Shown piece after piece: positions 20,521 through 29,939 of a stretch of 31,605 nucleotides of DNA. Each line of letters starts with the position of its first letter. The first letter of the stretch is position 1. The stretch is from Chara braunii (Eukaryota; Streptophyta; Charophyceae; Charales; Characeae). Made by a program: the position numbers and the translations under genes. The notes beneath the pieces are model-generated. The model did not search any database, was not told the DNA's origin, and saw nothing but the letters and a program-made list of their open reading frames with translations. The DNA is taken from positions 211,677 to 243,281 of the forward strand of contig BFEA01000350.1 of the NCBI GenBank assembly GCA_003427395.1, in the 5' to 3' direction.

Positions 20521-21393
20521 GTGGCATAGAAAGAAGAGCTTTGCGTGTCGGTCGATTAGAGAAATCAACACGTGTCAACAAGCAAGCAGGAACTTGCTAA
20601 TATTGGAACCCCCTGGGCGTTACGTATGTGACGAACCACTTTCTGTAACGCGTGACTTTCTGCGCGGTTGCAATGAGGGGTCCTAAGTTGGGAAGGTTGG
20701 ACCAATTACGGGAGATCGGGATCGGTGGAAAATTGCATCAGTGTCCTTGCTTTTTCGTCTTTTTCGTCGCCTCTTTTCGAAATGGCTGGGTTCGGAGTTG
20801 GGTGTGTCCTAGGACGACCGGTTGATTGATTGGTTGACCGAATGGTTGGCGCGCCACCGCGCTCGTGATTAATAAATGTTGACGTCGTTTCTTTTGTTTC
20901 GGTTCCAAACTTTTGGGTGTGGACATCGCGCTGGAATTTGCTTCGTTCTTTTTAAATTTTTCTTTTAAATCTTTTTCGAATTTGTCGAGCCTCGATGGCT
21001 CTCGGAACTTCGGACTTTTCTTCTGGAATTTGTGCTTTTTGCTTTTTCGCATTAGATAGGAATTTAAGAATTTCGTTATCAGGATTTTCCTTGCTGCGCG
21101 GCGCTTTTTGTCTACGCGCTTCTTCATGCGGCTGCAACGGAACTCTGATTAGTAGGCGCCTTTAATCGTGTGTGTAACTGTAATTTTAGGCGGGCACCAT
21201 TGTAACTGTATCTTTCTTCTTGCGCTTCGTCTTTCCCGCCCTTCTTCTCTTTCTTTTTCTGCGTTTTTGGTAGGCGTGGTCTGCGTGATCAGATCGATGC
21301 GTGGAGAGCGGCTACGTTCCCCACGCCGCGATCAGACCATGCAGAAGTAGGCAATCCTTCCCCTTTCCCTTCTTCTAAGTCCTTGTAATTCCG
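20521..21393 (+). other. Non-coding 3' internal region of the retrotransposon
   Basis: No convincing frame is seen. The minus-strand Lys-rich frames around 20738-21137 are shadows of T-rich DNA. The bases directly before the 3' LTR are pyrimidine-rich (CCCTTTCCCTTCTTC), so the expected polypurine tract is not evident; the LTR edge or the PPT may have decayed. Confidence 0.5.
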
Positions 21394-23068
21394 TGTTCTT
21401 CGCGGATGCATGCACACTATAAATTTCGGCTGCGCGATTAGTTAACTCTCTTAACCCGTTGTTGGAAGCTCGGGGTTGCGCGATCAGAGAGGGTTGGCAC
21501 ACGAGCGAAGTAAGAGGTGATCAGAGCAGGAGTCGGGCGACCTGACGAGCTGGTGCCAAACGCGCGGGGTTGACGCGGGCCACGACGGACTGTGGGCGCG
21601 GGCGAACCTGACGGGTGCGGGAGGACTAAGCGGGGTGACAGCTTCGTGAGTTGGTGCGCGACGACGGACTGTCCACATCGGAGAAGAAGAGAGAGAGGAA
21701 GAGAGAGTTGAGGTTGATGGACGTGGAGTTGCTGTTTCTTTTATCTTTTCTCCCTCCTGTCTTGTGTATATAAGTTTTCATTTCGGCTCTGGGCGATTTG
21801 CCCGATTTTTGTTTATCGGAATTTGGGCTTGGGTTTTTGCTCGCACTTATCTTTGCGATTTCCACTTCGGATGCACTGTGTGTATGATTGCTGAATGTAT
21901 GGATGCATGGATGTTATGCTTGCTTGTTTATCTTTTTGCTGAGAATCCTTGTCCTTGCTTTTGTTTGTCGCCTTCGATGCACTCGTGTATAGAATAGGAA
22001 TTTTGCGCAATCGATAATTCTGTCATTGTCTTTGCTTGCCTTTTGATCGAACTGTTTGTGATCGTTGCATCTTGCATGCTCAGAACATCACGGAGTGATT
22101 AGACGATCGGATGCCGGGCTTGGCGAACGCCGCGCGAGGACACGTGTAAAAAACGATCTGAGTTGCGCACTTACACGTATCCCCGGGCATCGACTCGTCA
22201 GGGCCATTGATCGCAGATGCCCTATCCCATTGGGAATGGCCGTCCCGGAATCCGCAGCAGCGCAGTCGTCCCGCACGAGCACGCATAAGTCCGACGCCAT
22301 TCGCGTGGCCTGCAGGTGCTCGCACACGGCGACCGCGATCCCCACGGAACCGCCCTTAGGCAACTCGTAATACCGCAATGACACAATGACGCGATCCTGG
22401 AATTCCGACTCATCATACGACCCAGATTACTTCACCCCTTGGATAAACGAAATCCTGAGGCAGAGATACCCCTGCCACATTGAGAACCGACTGTGTCCGC
22501 GGGAATTCCCCTGCGCCACCACCAGCGACCCTCGGTGCTCTGATTTCCCTTCTCCGGACCATACCTACTACTTCATCCACCCCGGATTTGTCATTATCAC
22601 CACCAGTTTCCCTCCCTTTCGCCTTCTTATTCCGTATCATCAACTCAGCGTCGTCCCGTGGCCGGCCATAGCCCCCTACCGGCCCAGCACACCCTGCGGG
22701 AACTGCCGACGACGCAGCGATCAGAAAACCCCGGAGTTCCGGAGGCCTAACCCGAACGCGCGACGACCAGCACCACGTGGCTACTCCCGACAGACTGACT
22801 CATCGGAACCCCACCTACCCCGAAGGGACCCGCCCACGAACCGCCGTCCCCGAAACCAGTGGCTCGTCCGGCCTTAAGCCACCCGCGCGCGCCATCCCTT
22901 CGCCAAATTGCACTCGTGCCCACGAAAANGTGCCCACGAAAAACCCCGCCACAGGAGATCTCAGTTCTGACCTGGGACTCCACTTTCCCAAAAATCCTTG
23001 GCACACCCCTTTTCGCACTTCCAGGCCCACATCCCACTCCGATCAGGAAGTCGAGCTGGGCGTGAGGT
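21394..23068 (+). repeat. 3' LTR
   Basis: Direct repeat of the 5' LTR, starting TGTTCTTCGCGG and ending GCGTGAGGT. The TATATAAG box is kept at 21767-21774. It is longer than the 5' LTR because a 13-base word (GTGCCCACGAAAA) is repeated either side of a single N at 22929; the 5' LTR has it once, so the extra copy is probably an assembly artefact. Divergence between LTRs is visible throughout, so the insertion is not recent. Confidence 0.85.
22386..22877 (+). CDS. LTR-encoded 163-codon frame, second copy
   Basis: This is the 3' LTR counterpart of 11614-12105, same length and start. It keeps the YFTPWINEILRQRY start region and the CGNCRRR pair. It differs at 23 residues (for example three Trp/Arg or His/Pro-type exchanges), and no stop was gained in either copy. 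It would be read only if the 3' LTR initiates downstream transcription. Confidence 0.28.
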   Translation: MTRSWNSDSSYDPDYFTPWINEILRQRYPCHIENRLCPREFPCATTSDPRCSDFPSPDHTYYFIHPGFVIITTSFPPFRLLIPYHQLSVVPWPAIAPYRPSTPCGNCRRRSDQKTPEFRRPNPNARRPAPRGYSRQTDSSEPHLPRRDPPTNRRPRNQWLVRP

Positions 23069-23702
23069 TTGGCGTCACAGCTCATCTACCAACAAACGCG
23101 TGTTGGTACAACATTGCTAGTCGCTCCAACAACTATGACAATGCCAAACGACAGAAAAATGGTGGTGTATCTACACTACTGCCTGCGGAAGATTTATTGG
23201 CCAGTAGTGGAGGGAGGCCGATCTTCATATTTTTCCCTCTCCACAGTATTCACATGATGCCTTGCCCACGCCTCGGTCCAACAAATTAGAAAAAATACGA
23301 ATCTTCCGCTAGAACATGGGAAGGAGCACCACAGGAACATTTTAGCATTTCTTACTGTGGCGGAGCCTTTCATGTATTAATCACGCACGTGCAAAATGGC
23401 AGCAAACATCGGGGAAAATTTTCCTCCCATTTTCACCGTCGCTGGCTGAGTCGAATTCAAAACGGAACGGCAATTCTCTTCTCTAGCTTGACTCGAACCG
23501 CGCTACGGAGGAGGACCAAAATTGACCAGTCATAAAAAATGCCGCGAAAACTGCGGTCAATCGGAAACTGGCTTATTCACCTCCTTCCTCGATGTGGCAT
23601 GTCGAAAAAGTCCGCCCGCCCTACCATCCATGTACATCGATGGCCAGAGGGAATGTCTCACGAAACGGAGGTCCCTGCGGCAGGAACAAAACCTTTCGTA
23701 GA
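23069..23702. other. Unassigned flank of the retrotransposon
   Basis: I recognise nothing in it. CTAGAACATGGGAAGGAGCA near 23311 resembles CTAGAACATGGAAAGATACA in the element at 29524-29643, so a decayed relative may lie here. An open frame at 23539-23805 begins with ATG and runs 88 codons, but it crosses into the inverted-repeat end at 23703 and has no recognised motif. Confidence 0.35.
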
Positions 23703-24015
23703 GGGCCAAGTCCCACTAGCGGTCAGACAAGTATTGGAACGAGGACAGTTGGCGTGTGTGACACTCTTTTCAGCCGCAGATAGCAAAGGGATCGTGCTGT
23801 CCTAATTTTTGTTGCCATGCAAATAGTTGGACGGCAGATCTTTCTCGCCCTCTGATTGGGCACCGACTGTGCTAGGTGCTCTTTCTCGTCCTTGGAGGGG
23901 TCTTCATTCCTGGCCCCTGTTTTGATGGGTCTGGAATGAAAACCAGTTCTGAAATTGGTAAGGGCCAGAATTTTAAAACAAAAAGGTGAGAAGAGTGTGT
24001 CAGTCTGAGCAGACT

Positions 24016-24105
24016 NNNNNNNNNNNNNNNNNNNNNNNNNNNNNNNNNNNNNNNNNNNNNNNNNNNNNNNNNNNNNNNNNNNNNNNNNNNNNNNNNNNNN
24101 NNNNN
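24016..24105. other. Assembly gap (90 N)
   Basis: Ninety unknown bases abut (TC)n(TG)n. Any frame running through it, including a 361-codon minus-strand frame, is meaningless. Confidence 0.98.

Positions 24106-24174
<69 letters not shown>
24106..24174. repeat. (TC)n(TG)n compound microsatellite
   Basis: About 18 bases of TC followed by about 50 bases of TG. It sits at the edge of the N gap, which probably arose because this repeat could not be assembled. Confidence 0.95.
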
Positions 24175-24175
<1 letters not shown>

Positions 24176-24178
24176 TGT

Positions 24179-24753
24179 GGGCCTCGCCACACCACTCGCG
24201 AATCTCGAAAATTCGAGAGTTGGGCATCGCCACACAGCCTCGCGAAAAAAAAACCCTCGGATTTTTTTGAGAGCTATCAGAAGGCCGGTTTCGAGGGCCT
24301 TCTCGAAAAGATGTTTTCGCCCAGCCTGCAGCTTTGTGGTTTTCGTGATACCTCCCGTCGGCGCTTGAGGTCGTGCTCCGTTTCGAGAGCTGTCAGGCCG
24401 TGTTTGGAAGGTAGTGCACCGAAGGAGAAATGCCCAATCTCGAAAGCAACTCTCGAAAATGCACCATTTTCGAGAGGCGGTTGAAGCATGTATACAAGCC
24501 ATCTTTGCGGTTCGGTGCATTGACAGTGAGGAAGGACAGCACGGCCTCCGCGCGCGGACATGCATCAAATTCGAGAGTTCGGCTCTGCCACACAGCACTA
24601 CCGAATCGGGCCGCGGAGAGGATCCACGTTCGAGAGGAAAAATGTCGAGTGTGCTGTGTGGCGAAGGGCCCTTTCCTCTCGAAAACAGCCCTCTCGAAAA
24701 GTTCTGACAGCTATCGAAATTTTTCGAGATTCGAGAGTGGTGTGGCGAGGCCC
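24179..24753. mobile_element. TIR element GGGCCTCGCCACACCACTC, 575 bp, nested
   Basis: The terminal inverted repeats are GGGCCTCGCCACACCACTC plus GCGAATCTCGAAAA at the left and the inverse, with one or two changes, at the right. TGTGTCTGT (24170-24178) and TGTGTCTGC (24754-24762) flank it directly, an 8-of-9 match that fits an 8-9 bp target duplication of the hAT or Mutator type. The body carries about a dozen TCTCGAAA/TTTCGAGA words in both orientations, like transposase-binding subterminal repeats. There is no coding capacity, so it is non-autonomous. Confidence 0.7.
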
Positions 24754-25335
24754 TGTGTCTGCGCACACACACATGCTTGTGTGTGGACATCCACTCCAGC
24801 GACTCCACAGCCTTTGGGGCTTCTCACCACATACACGAAAGGCAAAAACTATGGGGATGTATTTTCCCATGTGGAAAATACATTCTCAGTTTCCACATTT
24901 GGTGAGGTGGAGCGACGCCCAATGAAGGGCACTACCGGAACTCCTGGCAGATTGTCATTGTCATCATTGCAGGACCTTTCTACACGTTTTTTTTGTTTTT
25001 TGCAGTTCTACACGGAATTGCTAAAACAAGCTTCGGAATGGTGTCACACGGTGCCACCCCCCGCCGCACCGGGCCGCACAGGTATGGGAATCAAAACCAA
25101 ACTCGTGCTAGTGGGACTTGGCCCCCGTTTCTCTTACAGCCATCAGGGCTGGAGAACACAAACAGCCATCCACTTCTCTTAATATTTATACTCCGAATGT
25201 CGAAATCATGACTACTTACTCAATCAGCAAACCGAAGAGCTAGTTCCCCTTATTACTCTCCCTGCCCAAGCACTCTTACCTAACCTTCTATAAAGCAACT
25301 AGCATACACAGTATTAGACACACACACACAAGTAC

Positions 25336-25603
25336 AAAACTTCAAAGACAATTGTCGCTGATGCCAGATATAGGCTGGTGTCAGGCCAGGTAGGCCTGTG
25401 CAAAAAAAGAAAACTTCAACGACAATTTTCGCTGATGCCAGATATAGGTGTATATATAATAGAACGACTTCAACGGTACTGGTCGGGGGCAAGGTCCCAC
25501 TTCCACGAATGAAGAGATTCTGGCCGTTGATCCTTGCTATCTACGGTCAATATCGCTTAATTCGTGTAAGTGGGACCTAGCCCCGTGTGATGCCAGCCAG
25601 ATA
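25336..25603 (+). repeat. Three short direct repeats, the third split by an insertion
   Basis: A 39-base unit (ACTTCAA-GACAATTGTCGCTG then ATGCCAGATATAGG) occurs at 25336-25374 and 25410-25448. A third copy is cut in two: ACTTCAACGGTACTGGTCG (25467-25485) and TGATGCCAGCCAGATA (about 25588-25603), with the hairpin element 25486-25584 between. This reveals the empty-site sequence of that element. Confidence 0.6.
25486..25584. mobile_element. Hairpin MITE-like element, 99 bp (GGGG...CCCC ends)
   Basis: The left arm GGGGCAAGGTCCCACTTCCA pairs with the right arm ending GTGGGACCTAGCCCC; about 26 of 29 terminal bases pair, through CGAAT. It is inserted in the third copy of a local repeat. Little target duplication is visible, at most 2-3 bases. 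Too small to code; it needs a transposase in trans. Confidence 0.7.
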
Positions 25604-25776
25604 ACACAAGTATATATAAAACAGCTGACGAACACCTCGTTTCCCTTCTCCCGCCCTCGCCATGCATGTCATCCTCGTTCCCTTTCTGTGGCCTGTGATA
25701 AGGGCTGTACTACTGGAAATGATAACCGCCTAGAAACATCACTTATTGTCGCTATCCATTTGATAACAGCCACTTC

Positions 25777-25881
25777 GTCCGTCGGGACATCCGTTATTGG
25801 AAGGATACAGAGAAAGAAGAGTAGCATGGCCCCTGCGCAATCAAGGATGACACGCATAAATCGAGAAATGGTCCACATTTT
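25777..25881 (+). pseudogene. U6 snRNA-derived copy 1
   Basis: It matches spliceosomal U6 in order: GTCCGTCGGGACATCCG, GGAAGGATACAGAGA, TAGCATGGCCCCTGCGCAA, GGATGACACGCATAAATCGA, GAAATGGTCC and a short T run. It is not functional. Extra bases (about 4-6) sit between ACAGAGA and AGC, a TCAA insertion splits GCGCAA and GGATGACACGC, and there is no convincing upstream pol III box. It is probably a retropseudogene or part of a U6-based repeat. Confidence 0.85.
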
Positions 25882-25971
25882 CATTGCGAAAAAAAACACC
25901 CAGCTACTTCTGCAACTGCAAATGATATACTCAGAAACCTCACATCCGATAGTAGCCGCCGGAGCGCGCCT

Positions 25972-26077
25972 GATAACCGAAAGTATCACTTGCCAATGAT
26001 GGCAGGAGCGGCTGCGGCAGAAGCGATAACCGAAAGTATCACTTGCCAATGATGGCAGGAGCGGCTGCGGCAGAAGC
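25972..26077 (+). repeat. Exact 53-bp tandem duplication
   Basis: 25972-26024 and 26025-26077 are identical (GATAACCGAAAGTATCACTT...GCGGCAGAAGC). Identity suggests a recent slip or an assembly duplication. Confidence 0.9.
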
Positions 26078-26729
26078 GACGACAGTGGGCGGGGCAAACC
26101 TGTTTTCATTTTCAATCCGTGAAAAAGAATTCAAATCGGCGAGGCGGCAGTTCTCCAAACGAAGGCTGGACGGCGACCAGTGCGTTGGTGATGTAAGTCT
26201 CCGTGCGACCGGTCCAGTGATCGCCATTGGTCACATCGACTCGCAGCGACCTGTGAGAGTGACGAATGCCTGCCATCTACCGGCATTAGGAGGAGGAGGA
26301 GGGAGGAGGGGGGAGGAGGGAGGAGGAGGGAGGAGGTGTTGGAGGGGGTGTTCTAGTGTGGTAACGGTCGCGTACCTGGAGAGCGACCGCCCACTTCGGC
26401 AGCGTCCCCGCGAGAGTGATAGGCAGGCGGTCGCTGCGCCCAGTCTACCGGTAGCAGCCGTGGCAGCCGGCAAGGCGTCAGTTCTGGCAGCGTACAGCAG
26501 CCCTGACGACGCTAGGAAGGCACGTCGAGAGCAGCAGGGAGGTCGGGCGCGTTCGCCCATCGTTTTGTGCAGCGCCCTGAGGTGTAGGTCTGCACTGGAG
26601 CACGAATCTGGGAAACGAACGGAGAGGGGAGAGGAGAAAAGCGGAGATTCTGAAGTGGAGCAGTGGTTGGGAGCACAGGGAAGGAGGGAAAACGAGAGCG
26701 CAGAGCCTCTCCTTAGTCGCGAGAAAACC

Positions 26730-26940
26730 ATGGCGACACGTGTCGTCCGTGTTTCTACCGAAGAAGAACAGTCGTCGTCGAAGACAGCTGAAGACCCCGC
26801 GAACGAAGCTGGGTCGGATCCGCCTACGAGGGCGGTGGCGGAATTGCAGCAGAAAGGTGACGTCAACTCAGCCACGGGCGTGGAGATCCCGAACTGGACG
26901 AAAAATCTCGAGCGAAAAGGAGGCGGGTTCTGGCCAGATG
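26730..26940 (+). CDS. Candidate first exon of an unidentified gene
   Basis: ATG at 26730 has a good context (AAACCATGG) and lies in GC-rich DNA (about 26100-26960), unlike the surrounding repeats. The frame reads MATRVVRVSTEEEQSSSKTA and continues through PNWTKNLERKGGGFWPDA before running into a (TG)n tract. A GAAAG|GTGACG at 26856/26857 would serve as a splice donor; the exon end is therefore uncertain. The frame is also open far upstream (from 26043), and the antisense strand is open too, so GC content may explain much of it. No domain is recognised and no downstream exon was found. Confidence 0.25.
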
Positions 26941-26966
26941 CCCGATGGTGTGCAGCTGATTCTCTC

Positions 26967-26971
<5 letters not shown>

Positions 26972-27009
<38 letters not shown>

Positions 27010-27078
27010 GTCATATTCGCTATGCAGTAAAACAAAGAATGACTGTGCCAGACTGTTTCGTCGGATTTTCACCGACTG

Positions 27079-27138
<60 letters not shown>

Positions 27139-27285
27139 ATATTTGCAGACTGATTCGTCGGACTCTCACCGACTCATCAGGAGGTTGAACCCCGGACAGA
27201 GTGTGTGTGTGTGTGTGTGTGTGTAACTCTTCTTTTTTTTTTTTGCGTAACTCACTTTTTTTTTTTTTGTGTGACTCATGTCTGT

Positions 27286-27331
<46 letters not shown>

Positions 27332-27335
27332 TGTG
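26972..27335. repeat. Cluster of (TG)n microsatellites and T runs around a duplicated unit
   Basis: TG tracts lie at about 26972-27009, 27082-27136, 27200-27224 and 27319-27334, with T runs at 27231-27244, 27254-27267 and 27297-27318. Between them a unit containing GACTG(T/A)TTCGTCGGA, then CTCACCGACT or TTCACCGACT, is present twice (about 27047 and 27145), each preceded by TCATATT. This looks like a short tandem duplication that carried a TG tract. Confidence 0.75.
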
Positions 27336-27962
27336 CGCCTGGTTGTAGTACTCACATTGTGCCCTTTCGTGGATGTGCTTGACCTTACGTACTGCAAGAG
27401 TAACTCGAAACGGGCGTGACACTGTAATGTGTGTGAGTGCGCCCTTGGAAGACTGTCTCGTGCATTGTGTATTACGCGTTGTCCGAAGTTCACCCTTTCA
27501 TTTCTTTCTTCTGTAACAGCTATTTCTTTTGTGGGCAGAAAAAGGCAAGGCCCTCATGTAGGCCACACCTCATTCCGCTGCGATGTTTAGTCGGAAAAAA
27601 GAAATCATAGGTAGGAAGGACTGTGTTACAACTTACAATTGTTTTCTGCTGAGTTCCCGTTTCCATATCCATCTAGCTTTTCACCGATAAACCGTAGACG
27701 CGCCCTCACATCTATTCGCACCGGAGTGACCGGAGAGATTGCACGATCTCTCTCTTCCATGCTTCTGACGTCGACAAGTGAAGAAAAAAGCGACTGAAAA
27801 ATGTCAGAACTCTTCACGTGTCTTATGATCTTCCGGGGAATATCACTTAAACGAAAACAAACTGAAATCAGACTCTACAACATCCCACCATCCTCATCTC
27901 TCCCCTCTCTCTTCTCGTGCACAACAGCGCTCGTTGTGGTTATCTATCTCGATGTTCTTCCT
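27336..27962. other. Unassigned DNA
   Basis: I see no supported feature. Short open frames here lack recognisable motifs. Confidence 0.3.
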
Positions 27963-28062
27963 GGGGCCAAGTCCCGATTTGAAATTCTTCTCATCCCTGT
28001 CCGTCGATCGCTGCAATCCAGGATCAGAGTTGAAGGATATTGGTACGTGGAACCTGGCCCTA
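27963..28062. mobile_element. Possible decayed hairpin element (GGGGCCAAGTCCC family)
   Basis: GGGGCCAAGTCCC at 27963-27975 faces GGAACCTGGCCCTA at about 28049-28062, whose inverse TAGGGCCAGGTTCC is a diverged match. The inner arms pair poorly, so this is a weak call. Size (about 100 bp) resembles the copy at 25486. Confidence 0.3.
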
Positions 28063-28263
28063 CCAGTCGTAGATGCTAAACCTTTTTTTTTTTTTTTTTT
28101 TTTCCCCTAACATGCTAGACATGTAGCGAGCACCTGCTGGTGGGTGCAGCTCCCGCATGCTCCCTCGTTGGAGGCTTGGGAACGGATGTGGCTGCTACGG
28201 GATTCAACGTAACAGTATGATGAATGATGTCAATAGAAAAGGCTTGAAAGGCCATCCTGTCTG

Positions 28264-28885
28264 GATTCGACAGGTAATTTTTTTTTTTTTTTTTTTTACA
28301 AATCAACTTTGCATTCCATTAACAGAAGAAAAAGGAGGCCGGGAATCCCTCCACAATCCAACCCGGAAAAAACAGTGACCATTACCCAGATTATGGTGCA
28401 GGCGTAGGGGATTATAGTCCATTAGCAGAAATGGCCGAATCCAGACCGCTGCTCTGACATTCCCCTACCCTGGGAAGAAAAGGGAAAAAAAAGAAACAAG
28501 TCCTCCACGGCCATAAACGCCGAACAAACCATCAAAAGGAAAAGAAAAGAACAAACGCCTCACGGCCCTAAACACCTCACAAACCTCAAAAAGGGAGGCA
28601 CTATGCCTATCCCACGCTCCAACAGAACACCAAAGATAAACCACAAACAAATTCTACCAAGTACTANTACAATTCTACCAAGTACTAATATTGCCAATCA
28701 AATACTAACTACACAGCCCGAGACCTCCAAGGGCAAAGCTAACATATTCTATTTAGTTCCTCCCTACCTTTCGAACACAGCCCCTAAACTGCGGGACTGA
28801 AAGATACCTGTCAGTCCCTACCTTTCGAACACAGCCCCTAAACTGCGGGACACGAATCGGTATCTTTCAGATTCGACAGGTAATT
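28264..28885 (+). repeat. Scattered short direct repeats
   Basis: GATTCGACAGGTAATT occurs at about 28264 and 28870. CCTACCTTTCGAACACAGCC with CCTAAACTGCGGGAC occurs twice, at about 28766 and 28818. AATTCTACCAAGTACTA occurs either side of an N at 28667, a likely unmerged contig overlap. There is no gene in this stretch. Confidence 0.5.
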
Positions 28886-29006
28886 GAATTGTTTGGGCTT
28901 CAAAAAAAAAAAGGAAAAAAAAATAATAATAATAAAAAATCCTGGCCCCTGCCTTCGGGCTTAGTTGTACCGCTGGCCATCCGCCAAGATTCTGAATTCG
29001 TGTCCT

Positions 29007-29172
29007 GGGGCCAAGTCCCACTAGCAGCGTTGAGCTACCTCAACGCCTGGATCTGGACGTGTTTGTGGAGACGTGCAGATCAGGAAACTCAACACCATTT
29101 CTGCACATCTCCGCAAAAGCGTCCAGATTCAGGCGCTGAGGTAGCTCAACGCTGCTCTTGGGACTTGGCCCC
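29007..29172. mobile_element. Hairpin MITE-like element, 166 bp (GGGGCCAAGTCCC family)
   Basis: Both arms run about 53 bases: GGGGCCAAGTCCCA, then AGCAGCGTTGAGCTACCTCA, then CGCCTGGATCTGGACG, mirrored on the right with few mismatches and ending GGGACTTGGCCCC. The loop is about 60 bases. The inner part (CGCCTGAATCTGGAC on the mirrored arm) matches the element at 29729. No coding capacity. The transcript would form a long double-stranded hairpin. Confidence 0.8.
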
Positions 29173-29523
29173 TGAGGTTGCCTGGAAGTCCACGGGGGTA
29201 ACTGGTCACTTGACCCAGTGAAACTTTCCCGATTAGGTAAGAGAACTAAGGCAAGTAGATTTTGTGAGCCGTGTAATGGGCAACTAACTATTTCACACAT
29301 AGGTTCGGAGGGCAGTTCAGTAAGTTTGTGCAAATGAGATTGAAGTTTTGAATGGATCTGAAGAGACACCATTTCCAGATGCATCTATTATCTTGCCGGA
29401 TGGGGATCTGTGCAACTACCTAGGCCCTTGAGAATGCCAATCTGAGGACGTTTCGTGGGACGGTACATCATCATCGGCATCGGATGCCGTCGACCCGCCA
29501 GCGAAGACCCTTATCCATCCGTT

Positions 29524-29643
29524 GGGCTTCCCTCCACTACTCACCAAATGTGCAAAATGAGAATGAATCTGATGCTAGAACATGGAAAGATACACCGCCA
29601 TATTCTTTTCTTTTGTGCATGTGGTGAGTGGTGGCGCGAGGCC
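29524..29643. mobile_element. Short TIR element (GGGCCTC family), about 120 bp
   Basis: The left end is GGGCTTCCCTCCACTACTCA with CCAAATGTGCAAAA. The right end is TTTTGTGCATGTGGTGAGTG with GTGGCGCGAGGCC, its inverse with several changes. Left and right blocks match the ends of the element at 10093-10613, and the right block matches those at 30743-30917. No clear target duplication. Confidence 0.6.
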
Positions 29644-29728
29644 TCTACCTTGATTCCTGAAAAATGAAGAAAAAAGGGAAAGCGAAAAGATTCAGTCGTT
29701 TTCTTGTCATCAGCAGCAAGAGAAGCCA

Positions 29729-29902
29729 GGGGCGAGGTCCCATCAGCAAAGAGGATCGGATTAGACGCCTGAATCTGGACATGTTTTTTATGCAAAGATG
29801 CAGAAAAGCAGATCGATCGCGATTTTCTGCACCATTTCCAGGAGTACGTCCACATTCAGGCGTCGAATCCAATCCTCTTCGCTACTAGTGCGACCTCGCC
29901 CC
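29729..29902. mobile_element. Hairpin MITE-like element, 174 bp (GGGGC(C/G)AGGTCCC type)
   Basis: The left arm GGGGCGAGGTCCCA, AGCAAAGAGGATCGGATTAG, ACGCCTGAATCTGGAC pairs with the right arm of the same content ending CGACCTCGCCCC, about 50 paired bases. The inner CGCCTGAATCTGGAC and a GATGCAGAAAA/TTTTCTGCAC pair are shared in kind with the element at 29007, so the two are one family despite different outer arms. Confidence 0.75.
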
Positions 29903-29939
29903 GGAGGAGCTGGGTCCGCCTTCATCACATGCTCATGCA

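Larger units (their letters stand above)
10620..23068 (+). mobile_element. Ty3/gypsy LTR retrotransposon, full length but inactivated
   Basis: Two direct LTRs of about 1.66 kb (10620-12282 and 21394-23068) flank a PBS, gag, protease, RT, RNase H, integrase and a long post-pol region. The order RT, RNase H, integrase is that of Ty3/gypsy (Metaviridae). At least four frameshifts and several in-frame stops break gag and pol, and catalytic Asp is replaced in protease and RT, so no active product is expected. No clear polypurine tract precedes the 3' LTR, and only a weak target-duplication candidate is seen: CAGCA at 10615-10619 against CAGCT at 23076-23080, the latter not directly next to the LTR end assigned here. 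A PHD finger ahead of integrase and about 2.1 kb of extra ORFs set it apart from textbook gypsy elements. Confidence 0.9.
23703..25124. mobile_element. Inverted-repeat element (GGGGCCAAGTCCC family), with nested insertion
   Basis: The ends are a perfect 18-base inverted repeat: GGGCCAAGTCCCACTAGC at 23703-23720 and its inverse at 25107-25124. The same terminal word bounds the short hairpin elements at 25486, 29007 and 29729. The interior holds an assembly gap, a TG microsatellite and a complete element of another family (24179-24753), so the original element was shorter. No transposase is seen. Two solo copies facing each other could also give this pattern. Confidence 0.45.

Noticed and set aside
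20738-21137. 129-codon Lys-rich minus frame inside the retrotransposon
   Set aside because: Antisense to T-rich non-coding DNA; low complexity, no motif.
23723-24808. 361-codon minus-strand frame
   Set aside because: It runs through the 90-N gap and a CA microsatellite and over an inverted-repeat element; no protein-like motif.
25777-25881. Functional U6 gene
   Set aside because: Insertions within the catalytic region and beside the GGATGACACGC box, no upstream TATA or USE, and a weak terminator.
26231-26875. 214-codon minus-strand frame
   Set aside because: It lies antisense to the GC-rich island. The Ser/Pro/Leu-rich content with a GGA-repeat-derived segment looks like an open shadow frame.
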